Shown here piece by piece: positions 1 through 5,262 of a DNA stretch of 11,030 nucleotides (positions are counted from its first letter, which is position 1; each line of letters begins with the position of its first letter). Position numbers and translations under genes: made by a program. The stretch covers positions 1-11,030 of the forward strand of contig CAYJOR010000072.1 of the NCBI GenBank assembly GCA_964371865.1, in the 5' to 3' direction. The notes under the pieces are model-generated. The model was not told the origin of the DNA. It did no database searches and was given only the letters and a program-made list of their open reading frames with translations. The DNA comes from CAYJAZ01 sp964371865. GTDB taxonomy: Bacteria > Desulfobacterota > Desulfovibrionia > Desulfovibrionales > Desulfovibrionaceae.

Positions 1-1
1 T

Positions 2-37
2 TACCGCGCTTCTGTTGGCTTCCAATACAACTTCTAA
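2..37 (+). CDS. bamA: C-terminal tail of an outer-membrane beta-barrel protein, probably BamA/Omp85 (5' part outside window)
   Basis: One frame entering from the left edge reads YRASVGFQYNF and then stops at TAA (35-37). Alternating hydrophobic and polar residues ending in an aromatic Phe are the usual last strand, or beta-signal, of an outer-membrane barrel, which the BAM complex recognises. The next gene is the periplasmic chaperone Skp/OmpH, and bamA directly upstream of skp is the standard order in many proteobacteria, so BamA is the best guess. Only eleven residues are visible, so another porin-type protein cannot be excluded. Another frame is also open to a later stop (TAA at 52-54) but shows no recognisable pattern. 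Confidence 0.6.
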   Translation, partial: YRASVGFQYNF

Positions 38-69
38 TTTGAAGTTGGCTTAAAAGCTAAATAATATGA

Positions 70-100
70 GGGCTATCTCTTAGGGGATAGCCTTTTTTTT
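70..100 (+). terminator. Rho-independent terminator after the barrel-protein gene
   Basis: GGCTATC (71-77) pairs with GATAGCC (86-92), and further weak pairs close a small loop. A run of eight T (93-100) follows directly. It lies 33 bp after the barrel-protein stop and separates that gene from skp, which has its own promoter. A second small inverted repeat, AACTTC/GAAGTT (29-34/41-46), overlaps the stop codon but has no T-run. Confidence 0.88.
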
Positions 101-142
101 GTGCTGAATAAATTTCGACTTAATTTATAAAAATTTCTAATA

Positions 143-171
143 TTGACATATTTTTAGATTTACGCTACTTT
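143..171 (+). promoter_or_regulatory. Sigma-70-type promoter of skp
   Basis: A perfect -35 box TTGACA (143-148) is followed by a 17-bp spacer and a -10-like TACTTT (166-171). Transcription would start near 178, giving a leader of about 48 nt with AAGGA (214-218) seven bases before the skp ATG. It lies between the upstream terminator and skp, where a promoter is needed. Confidence 0.65.
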
Positions 172-225
172 TCATGAGCTATGAAATAAAAAGCATAGTA
201 AAATTCAATTCTCAAGGAAATAATA

Positions 226-762
226 ATGCGTAAAATTACAAAAGCTTTACTTGCTCTAGTAGCAGTTGTATTAATGTCAAGCAATGCACTTGCAACAGAA
301 ATCGGTGTTTTCAGCTTACCGGAAATCACAGCTCAATCAGATGTAGCAAAAGCTGTTAACAAAGATTTAGAATCTAAATTTGGTAAAGAAACAAAAGCTC
401 TAGAAGCTGATATTAAAGATTTCCAAAAAGATATGCAAGAATTCCAAAAACAAGCTGCTGCTCTTTCTGAAAAAGCTCGTAACGATAAAGCTAAAAAAAT
501 CGAAACTGAAGGTAGAAAAATCGAAGAAAGACGTGTTGCTCTTGCACAAAAAGTTGCTCCACGCCAACAAGCAATCCAACAAGAAATGTTAGATATTCTT
601 GGCGAAGCTTGCAAAGAATACGCTAAAGATGAAAAATTAGACCTTATCCTTAACGGTGCAAGTATGGTTGCTTTCGTAAATGATGCTACTGATATTACTC
701 CTGAACTTATTAAAGAAATGAATAAAATTTGGAAAAGTCGCGGTTCTAAATTCAAAAAATAG
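226..762 (+). CDS. skp: Skp/OmpH family periplasmic chaperone
   Basis: Skp is a trimeric periplasmic holdase that binds unfolded outer-membrane proteins after Sec export and passes them to BAM. This 178-residue protein has the family's usual size and layout. An N-terminal signal peptide has Arg2/Lys3 charges, a hydrophobic core and an ALA site at about residue 23. Then come a short beta segment (IGVFSLPEI), a long highly charged helical region (about residues 40-125) forming the tentacle-like coiled coils, and a C-terminal segment (LDLILNGASMVAFVN) that returns to the trimer core. The start is fixed by AAGGA seven bases upstream and by the signal peptide. The gene sits just after the probable bamA, as in many Gram-negatives, but has its own promoter and terminator. 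The lipid A gene lpxD often follows skp; here it does not. Abundant Lys and Ala are normal for the family. Confidence 0.9.
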   Translation: MRKITKALLALVAVVLMSSNALATEIGVFSLPEITAQSDVAKAVNKDLESKFGKETKALEADIKDFQKDMQEFQKQAAALSEKARNDKAKKIETEGRKIEERRVALAQKVAPRQQAIQQEMLDILGEACKEYAKDEKLDLILNGASMVAFVNDATDITPELIKEMNKIWKSRGSKFKK

Positions 763-806
763 TTTCTATTTTCCGGTTAAAGAATAGCTATCTTTAAAAT
801 TCAAAG

Positions 807-849
807 ACTTCCTTTACACACTTTTTTAGTTTGTAGAGGAAGTTTTTTT
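807..849 (+). terminator. Rho-independent terminator of skp
   Basis: ACTTCCTTTACA (807-818) pairs with TGTAGAGGAAGT (832-843), with a single T-G wobble, and leads into a T-run (843-849). It ends the skp transcript 45-87 bases after the stop. Its arm sequence ACTTCCTTTAC recurs in the terminator at 3469-3515. Confidence 0.88.
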
Positions 850-866
850 ATTTAATACCTTAACCT

Positions 867-885
867 CTGGCACGATGTTTGCAAT
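867..885 (+). promoter_or_regulatory. Sigma-54 (RpoN) -24/-12 promoter
   Basis: The stretch CTGGCACGATGTTTGCAAT matches the sigma-54 consensus YTGGCACG-N4-TTGCW essentially perfectly. The invariant GG is at 869-870 and the invariant GC at 881-882, with the required 12-bp register. Transcription is expected near 894, giving a leader of about 50 nt before the gene at 946. Sigma-54 promoters need an enhancer-binding ATPase bound roughly 80-150 bp upstream. That would fall in the 3' end of skp or in its terminator region; the short palindrome ATAGCTAT (784-791) is there, but nothing identifies the activator. Confidence 0.88.
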
Positions 886-945
886 ATAAAGAGCATAACA
901 TTAAAATAATAATAAAAATTTGACACTCTCTCAAGGAGGAATATT

Positions 946-1512
946 ATGTTCTTTTTACTAGGTAACGACAAAGCAGAAAAAAAAGCGAAGCAAGCAGTAA
1001 GTATTTCAAGCCCTGATAAAGTTAAAGAATTGTTTAGATTAGGTAGATTCCCAGTTGTAACAACTCAAGAAATTGCAGATAGAAAAATTGCAAAAGTACT
1101 TGGTTTAGTTTGCTGTCGCGGATTTGACGCTGATGAAGCTTTCTTTGGTATGGCTGCAATGGCGCAAAATAAAGGCGGACAAGCTATAATTGGATATAAC
1201 GAAAACGTTGCATTCCACCCAGATGGCAGTAAATTTTTCTCATGCTTTGGAACAGCAGTAATGTTTGAAAGAGACTCTCGCGACGTTAGAGACTTTAGCG
1301 ATGTTTCTAAATTATCAAATGATGTTGAAGGGTCTGCTGAGCTTATCAACACAACAATTGGCGATGATACAGAAGAATTATTAAATCTAGCAGTATCTGA
1401 ACCGGAAGTAAATCTTTCAAGTCAGCACCCTTCAGAAGATGAAGATCCTGTATTACAAAGACTTTTAGCTCAAAAGCAAAATAGAGGCAACTCAAATACT
1501 CCTATTCAATAA
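946..1512 (+). CDS. Protein of uncertain function with a YbjQ/UPF0145-like core, sigma-54 driven
   Basis: The protein has 188 residues, no signal peptide and no membrane segment, so it is probably cytoplasmic. Residues about 36-108 resemble the YbjQ/UPF0145 fold (sometimes called a putative heavy-metal-binding domain). A VVTTQEIADRKI strand-turn is followed by LGLVCCRG, then AAMAQNKGGQAIIGYNENV in the place of the family's helix plus GADAVVGI strand, and finally CFGTAVMFER like the family's closing GTAV strand. The helical insert of typical YbjQ looks shortened. Cys56-Cys57 and Cys100 could bind metal or react with thiols, but this is not shown. The tail after about residue 110 is acidic and low in hydrophobics, ending in a Gln/Asn-rich stretch that is probably disordered. 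The start is secure: AAGGAGGA (933-940) lies five bases before ATG. The gene stands alone between a sigma-54 promoter and a terminator. The family assignment is by eye and tentative; the function is unknown. Confidence 0.8.
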   Translation: MFFLLGNDKAEKKAKQAVSISSPDKVKELFRLGRFPVVTTQEIADRKIAKVLGLVCCRGFDADEAFFGMAAMAQNKGGQAIIGYNENVAFHPDGSKFFSCFGTAVMFERDSRDVRDFSDVSKLSNDVEGSAELINTTIGDDTEELLNLAVSEPEVNLSSQHPSEDEDPVLQRLLAQKQNRGNSNTPIQ

Positions 1513-1540
1513 ATTGACGTACTTTATTAAATATGATATA

Positions 1541-1570
1541 AAAAAATGGCATTTTTTGCCATTTTTTTTT
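1541..1570 (+). terminator. Rho-independent terminator of the UPF0145-like gene
   Basis: AAAAATGGCA (1542-1551) and its complement, beginning TGCCA (1557-1561) and running into a long T-tract to 1570, form an A/T-flanked hairpin with a five-T loop. The A-run upstream and the T-run downstream make it nearly symmetrical, so it could act on either strand. Confidence 0.88.
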
Positions 1571-1579
1571 GATTGAAGC

Positions 1580-1607
1580 TAAAGCTTCTTGCTTCTTAGG
1601 GCGTTAA
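1580..1607 (+). promoter_or_regulatory. Candidate sigma-28 (FliA) promoter of the chemoreceptor gene
   Basis: TAAAGCTT (1580-1587) matches the FliA -35 consensus TAAAGTTT at 7 of 8 bases. After 12 bp comes GGCGTTAA (1600-1607), 6 of 8 matches to GCCGATAA. The usual spacer is 11 bp, so this is one base long. Position and target fit: receptor genes are classic FliA targets. Transcription would start near 1614, which leaves no room for a ribosome site before the GTG at 1623 and so supports the ATG at 1656. Confidence 0.45.
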
Positions 1608-1643
1608 GATTTTGTAGAATACGTGTGTTTAATTTTTACTTTT

Positions 1644-1649
1644 AAGGAG
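1644..1649 (+). promoter_or_regulatory. Ribosome binding site that fixes the chemoreceptor start
   Basis: AAGGAG ends six bases before the ATG at 1656. The alternative upstream GTG (1623) has no purine-rich site before it and would add eleven residues (MCLIFTFKESV) that do not belong to a receptor N-terminus, which normally begins close to the first membrane helix. Confidence 0.85.
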
Positions 1650-1655
1650 TCTGTT

Positions 1656-3434
1656 ATGGCATGGAAAGATGTTAAAGTCGGCTATAAAATTTCGTTTGGT
1701 TTCTCTATTGTAATCATAGCTCTTCTTGTATTTTCAATTTTATCATACACAACAATTGTTAGAATTGATAAAGCCGAAGATGAGCTTTCTCATAGTTTAG
1801 AAATTCTCTTTGCTGTAGAAGATGCTAAGCTTGCACATCTTAACTTTATTATGGCAATTCAAAACCATGTAATGAGCAAAGAAACAACAAACCTAAACCT
1901 AGAAAGAGATTTTAAAGCTTGTGATTTTGGCAAGTGGTTTTACGCAGAACTAGAAGAAGCAAAACGAAATAAAAATAGCGAATCATCAAAGATATACCTT
2001 ACTGACATCCCAAATGTAAACATTTCACTTCTTGAAGAATCACACGAAAACATTCATGGATATGTTGACCTTATTCAAGACACAATATTAAGTGATGACT
2101 TTGACCTTGCAAGCGACCTTTATGCTGTTGAAATTTTACCGGAATATGAAAAACTTATTAGTGAACTTAATGCTATAGCAAATTTTTATGATAAATCAGT
2201 AAAATCTAGTTATGCTATTATTGACTACGAAGAAAATGTAGCTCTTAACACAATACTATACGGTAGCATCTTGACTCTTATAATTTCACTTGTAACAGCA
2301 TTTCTTCAAACAATTAATATAACACAACCAATTTCAAAACTTGTTGAATATGCTACAACTGTAAGCACTGGAAATTTAAATGTAAAATCACCACTTACTC
2401 AAAAAGATGAAGTCGGCAAGCTTGCAGATACTGTTGAATTAATGGTTCAAAATCTTAAAGAACAACTTATAGAATCTGAAAGAAAAACTAAACAAGCAAC
2501 TGAAAGTGAAAAAGAAGCTGAAAGAGTAAAGCTTGAAGTAGAAAGTGCCGCGAAAAAAATGGAAGCAACTCATGCAGAAATGCGCATAATTACACAAGGA
2601 CTTGAAGAAATTATAGTATCAATCGCGCCTGCGTTTTCAGCGCTTGAATCTTCTATAAAGACTTCCGAGTATGCAAGTCAAGAATCTGCTGATAAAGTAT
2701 ATCAAACAGTTACAGCAATGGGCGAAATGAGTGCAGCTGCAAGTGAAATTGCAAGCAATTCAAGTGCAACGACTGACATAGCTAAACAGTCTAAATCAGT
2801 AGCAGAAAGAGGATTAACACTTGTTGCTAACGTAATGAAAAGCATTAACGAACTTCATAGTAAATCGCAAACATTAAAAGCTGATATGACTCAACTTTCT
2901 GAGCATGCTAATTCAGTTGGAAATATCATGGTTGTGATTTCTGATATTGCCGATCAAACAAATTTATTAGCACTAAACGCTGCTATTGAAGCCGCAAGAG
3001 CGGGTGAGGCAGGTCGTGGATTTGCTGTTGTTGCAGATGAAGTTCGTAAACTTGCCGAAAAAACAATGACTTCTACAGTAGACGTAAATAAAGTAATTAC
3101 AGCAATTCAAGATAGTATTGAGAAAAATATCAGTCAAGTAAACGCAACAGTTGCAACAGTTGAAGTTGCAACAGACCTCTCAATTCGTTCGCAAGAAGGA
3201 TTAAAAGAAATTGTATCAATGGCGGATAACTCTGAGGCTCAAGTAATAAGCATTGCATCGGCGAGCGAAGAACAAGCGCAAACTTTTGAAGAAATTAATG
3301 CAGCCCTCGAAGCTCTAACTATAAATGCAGAAAGTGCAACTAGTGCAGTAGAAAGTGTAAAAAACGCATCTCAAATACTAGCTGAGCAATCGAATGAGCT
3401 TGGTAAACTTATTGAAAAACTAAAAAATTGTTAA
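1656..3434 (+). CDS. Methyl-accepting chemotaxis protein with a CZB-like extracytoplasmic sensor
   Basis: This is a 592-residue transmembrane chemoreceptor that would control CheA through CheW. Transmembrane helix 1 is at about residues 11-34 and helix 2 at 198-219, bounding a sensor loop of about 160 residues. A HAMP domain (about 218-270) and a long cytoplasmic coiled coil follow. The highly conserved signalling tip is at about 429-470 and includes the invariant core NAAIEAARAGEAGRGF. The sensor loop shows a CZB-type zinc pattern: His61 (AHLNF), Cys89 in CDFGKWFY, and His130/His134 in ESHENIHGY. CZB domains are usually cytoplasmic and C-terminal; here the motif lies outside the membrane. 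No CheR-docking NWETF-type pentapeptide ends the protein. I chose the ATG at 1656, which has AAGGAG (1644-1649) at good spacing, over an in-frame GTG at 1623 that lacks one. The neighbours give no clue to the ligand; zinc or an oxidant is inferred from the family. Confidence 0.92.
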   Translation: MAWKDVKVGYKISFGFSIVIIALLVFSILSYTTIVRIDKAEDELSHSLEILFAVEDAKLAHLNFIMAIQNHVMSKETTNLNLERDFKACDFGKWFYAELEEAKRNKNSESSKIYLTDIPNVNISLLEESHENIHGYVDLIQDTILSDDFDLASDLYAVEILPEYEKLISELNAIANFYDKSVKSSYAIIDYEENVALNTILYGSILTLIISLVTAFLQTINITQPISKLVEYATTVSTGNLNVKSPLTQKDEVGKLADTVELMVQNLKEQLIESERKTKQATESEKEAERVKLEVESAAKKMEATHAEMRIITQGLEEIIVSIAPAFSALESSIKTSEYASQESADKVYQTVTAMGEMSAAASEIASNSSATTDIAKQSKSVAERGLTLVANVMKSINELHSKSQTLKADMTQLSEHANSVGNIMVVISDIADQTNLLALNAAIEAARAGEAGRGFAVVADEVRKLAEKTMTSTVDVNKVITAIQDSIEKNISQVNATVATVEVATDLSIRSQEGLKEIVSMADNSEAQVISIASASEEQAQTFEEINAALEALTINAESATSAVESVKNASQILAEQSNELGKLIEKLKNC

Positions 3435-3468
3435 ATCATATTTAAACTAAACTATAAAATTACAAGCA

Positions 3469-3515
3469 ATAAAACTTCCTTTACGTCTCTAAATGAGAAA
3501 TAAAGGAAGTTTTAT
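3469..3515. terminator. Bidirectional terminator between the convergent chemoreceptor and purD genes
   Basis: A perfect 15-bp inverted repeat pairs ATAAAACTTCCTTTA (3469-3483) with TAAAGGAAGTTTTAT (3501-3515). An inner TCTC/GAGA pair (3486-3489/3495-3498) tightens the loop. The four-base A and T flanks on both arms allow termination on either strand, which suits its place between convergent genes. It is 34 bp beyond the chemoreceptor stop but about 190 bp beyond the purD stop. Confidence 0.8.
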
Positions 3516-3556
3516 GATTTTATAAGCGTCTAATAAAAGATAGAAAAACTAAGAGC

Positions 3557-3694
3557 TCTGCATAATTATTTTCGAGAGGGGGAAACCCCTTCCTTAAAAA
3601 CCATTTACTGGAATATCAATAAGTTAGAAAGTAACACTAAAGTAGAAAGAAAATTACTAGCTTTTCTCAATAAAATGTTCAGTAATTATGCAGA
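3557..3694. repeat. 138-bp non-coding segment bounded by 12-bp perfect inverted repeats
   Basis: TCTGCATAATTA (3557-3568) and TAATTATGCAGA (3683-3694) are exact reverse complements enclosing 114 bp with no convincing reading frame. Inside are a tight hairpin, AGGGGG/CCCCTT with an AAA loop (3577-3591), and a second inverted repeat, AATTACT/AGTAATT (3652-3658/3681-3687), whose right arm overlaps the outer arm, so the two foldings exclude each other. The segment lies between the bidirectional terminator and the purD stop, so it would form the purD 3' untranslated region. It has the size and outline of a miniature inverted-repeat element, but I see no target-site duplication. A structured 3' UTR is the simpler alternative. 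Confidence 0.55.
3572..3587 (+). repeat. 16-bp dispersed motif, copy 1
   Basis: TCGAGAGGGGGAAACC occurs here and again exactly at 10994-11009, in the same orientation. Here it continues into CCTTCC and forms a compact GGGG-AAA-CCCC hairpin. Both copies are intergenic. A 16-bp exact match rich in G within AT-rich DNA is unlikely to be chance in an 11-kb window. Confidence 0.75.
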
Positions 3695-3703
3695 AGTCTT
3701 AAA

Positions 3704-4978
3704 CTATGCCAAACGTTTTATACCTTTAGCACCGATATCACGTCTATGATATGATTTATCCATAGAAATTTTTTGCACAGCTTGATAGGCTTTTTCTTGC
3801 GCTTCTTTAAGATCAGAACCTAATGAAGTAACGCAAAGAACACGTCCGCCATTTGAAAGAAGTTTGCCTTCTTCTTCTTTTGTTCCAGCTTGGAATACTT
3901 TAGTATTTTCTATTTTTTCTGCTTCGTCGATACCTGTAATTTCCATGCCTTTAGGATACTCTTCCGGATATCCTGCTGCTGCAATCACAACACCAAGAGC
4001 AGACTCTTTAATAATTGATAATTTTGCCTCTGAAAGTTTTCCTTCTACACAGAGTATAAGAAGTTCTACAAGATCAACATCAAGGCGCATGAGAAGAGGC
4101 TGACACTCAGGATCGCCAAAACGAACGTTATATTCAATAACTTTTGGTCCGTCTTCTGTCATCATTAATCCTGCATAGAGAATACCTTTAAAAGGAGTGC
4201 CTCTTTTTGTCATTTCTTTAAGAATAGGGCGAACTACAATATCTGTAACTTCTTCAAGCTTATTATCAGGAAGTACCGGAGCTGGCGAATAAGCACCCAT
4301 ACCACCGGTATTTAATCCTAAATCACCTTCGCCAATAGTTTTATGATCTTGTGCTGAAGGGAGTGGAACAGCCGTTTCACCATCACAGAAGCAAAGAAGA
4401 GAAACTTCTTCACCAACAAGGAAATCTTCAATAACTACAGTAGTTCCGGCATCACCAAAAGCACCATCGAACATGCTTTCAATAGCATTTACTACTTCGT
4501 TTTGATCATAAGCAACTATAACACCTTTTCCAGCTGCAAGTCCGTCAGCTTTAATAACAAGCGGAGCTTTCTTTTGCATGATATATTCAAAGGCATCACC
4601 AATATTATTAAGAACTTTTGCATAAGCAGTAGGTACTTGTGCCGCCTGCATAACTTCTTTGGCGAAAGATTTACTTGCTTCTAAACGAGCACAAGCTTTT
4701 TTAGGACCAAAACAAGGAATATTTTCAGCGTCCATAGCATCCACAAGACCTAAAGATAGTGGTACTTCAGGTCCAACAATCACTAGACCAATAGCATTAT
4801 CTTTTGCAAACTTGATAAGATTTTCGATTTCTGTTTCCTTAATAGGAACATTTTTAGCTATTTGAGCCGTTCCGCCATTTCCCGGAGCAACAAAAATTTG
4901 CTCTGCGTGACGTGATTGTGACACTTTCCAAGCAAGCGCATGTTCACGCCCACCAGAACCTACTATAAGAATGTTCAT
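3704..4978 (-). CDS. purD: Phosphoribosylamine-glycine ligase (GAR synthetase)
   Basis: PurD joins 5-phosphoribosylamine and glycine with ATP to give GAR, the second step of de novo purine synthesis, in the cytoplasm. The protein has 424 residues, normal for the bacterial monofunctional enzyme. The N-terminal MNILIVGSGGREHALAW carries the GGREHA signature. GPEVPLSLGLVD follows at 69-80. The ATP-grasp motif VIKADGLAAGKGVIVA is at 141-156, GLNTGGMGAYSPAP at 221-234, and the metal/ATP-binding stretch IEYNVRFGDPECQPLL at 281-296, with Glu282 and Asn284 the expected Mg ligands. The protein ends in YHRRDIGAKGIKRLA, as the family does. The ATG is preceded by GAGGGA at correct spacing on the minus strand. 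The gene diverges from livJ and converges on the chemoreceptor gene. No residues look missing. Confidence 0.96.
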   Translation of the reverse strand: MNILIVGSGGREHALAWKVSQSRHAEQIFVAPGNGGTAQIAKNVPIKETEIENLIKFAKDNAIGLVIVGPEVPLSLGLVDAMDAENIPCFGPKKACARLEASKSFAKEVMQAAQVPTAYAKVLNNIGDAFEYIMQKKAPLVIKADGLAAGKGVIVAYDQNEVVNAIESMFDGAFGDAGTTVVIEDFLVGEEVSLLCFCDGETAVPLPSAQDHKTIGEGDLGLNTGGMGAYSPAPVLPDNKLEEVTDIVVRPILKEMTKRGTPFKGILYAGLMMTEDGPKVIEYNVRFGDPECQPLLMRLDVDLVELLILCVEGKLSEAKLSIIKESALGVVIAAAGYPEEYPKGMEITGIDEAEKIENTKVFQAGTKEEEGKLLSNGGRVLCVTSLGSDLKEAQEKAYQAVQKISMDKSYHRRDIGAKGIKRLA

Positions 4979-5037
4979 AGTTTTCCCTCGTTTTAGTTAG
5001 TTAGTATTACATACTCTAAAATAGAAGATTTTGCAAG

Positions 5038-5055
5038 TTTACTCTCACTAGTAAA
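5038..5055. promoter_or_regulatory. Inverted repeat upstream of purD, possible operator
   Basis: TTTACT-N6-AGTAAA is a perfect 6+6 dyad, 60 bp upstream of the purD start. On the minus strand it lies just before a weak -35-like TTGCAA. Size and place would fit a repressor dimer site for purD, but a dyad this short in AT-rich DNA can arise by chance. No regulator is implied by the neighbours. Confidence 0.25.
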
Positions 5056-5095
5056 TAAATTTAACATTGTGAATTATTGTGATTTTAAAAAAAAG

Positions 5096-5200
5096 CAATA
5101 AAGTGTATTTTATCATTTATGATTAGCCTAACTAGTTTGATTTTCGATTGTTTTTATAAGAATTTTGCTAGAGTTGACAATTTTGCCAATAAAGTGCATT
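5096..5200 (+). repeat. Pair of 14-bp direct repeats before livJ
   Basis: CAATAAAGTGTATT (5096-5109) and CAATAAAGTGCATT (5187-5200) differ at one base and are 91 bp apart in the purD-livJ spacer. The second copy overlaps the putative livJ -10 region, so a protein bound there could block the promoter while the first copy acts as an auxiliary site. Just upstream, the heptamer ATTGTGA also occurs twice, exactly 10 bp apart (5066-5072 and 5076-5082), on the same face of the helix. A regulatory role is inferred. Confidence 0.4.
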
Positions 5201-5202
5201 AT
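5174..5202 (+). promoter_or_regulatory. Sigma-70-type promoter of the liv operon
   Basis: A perfect TTGACA (5174-5179), a 17-bp spacer and CATTAT (5197-5202) form the best pair. An overlapping alternative is TTGCCA (5183-5188), 15 bp, TACAAT (5204-5209), which has the better -10 but a short spacer. Either gives a leader of roughly 45-55 nt before livJ. Confidence 0.6.
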
Positions 5203-5262
5203 GTACAATCTTTTATGCTCTAGATGGTGTACTGTCTTGAGTAAATTCTGAGGAGGATACTC

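Noticed and set aside
29..46. AACTTC/GAAGTT hairpin over the barrel-gene stop codon as a terminator
   Set aside because: It has a short AT-rich stem and no T-run; the hairpin at 70-100 is the real terminator.
333..755. Minus-strand open frame of 140 codons inside skp
   Set aside because: It is a shadow of the skp reading frame, a by-product of its Lys/Glu-rich codons, with no family resemblance.
920..925. TTGACA before the UPF0145-like gene as a sigma-70 -35 box
   Set aside because: A matching -10 would fall in the ribosome binding site and start codon; the sigma-54 promoter explains transcription better.
1065..1352. Minus-strand open frame inside the UPF0145-like gene
   Set aside because: It is antisense to a well-supported gene, with no ribosome site and no recognisable domain.
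1575..1588. GAAGC/GCTTC inverted repeat before the chemoreceptor gene as an operator
   Set aside because: It is only five base pairs and overlaps the candidate sigma-28 -35 element, which explains the bases more simply.
1623..1655. Upstream GTG start for the chemoreceptor
   Set aside because: It has no ribosome site and adds residues not expected before the first membrane helix; the ATG at 1656 has a good AAGGAG.
4979..5037. A purD promoter on the minus strand (TTGCAA, 17 bp, TATGTA)
   Set aside because: The -10 matches only three of six consensus bases; a promoter must exist in this spacer but I cannot place it with confidence.
5174..5188. Possible sigma-54 promoter before livJ (TTGACAATTTTGCC)
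   Set aside because: It lacks the invariant GG of the -24 element.
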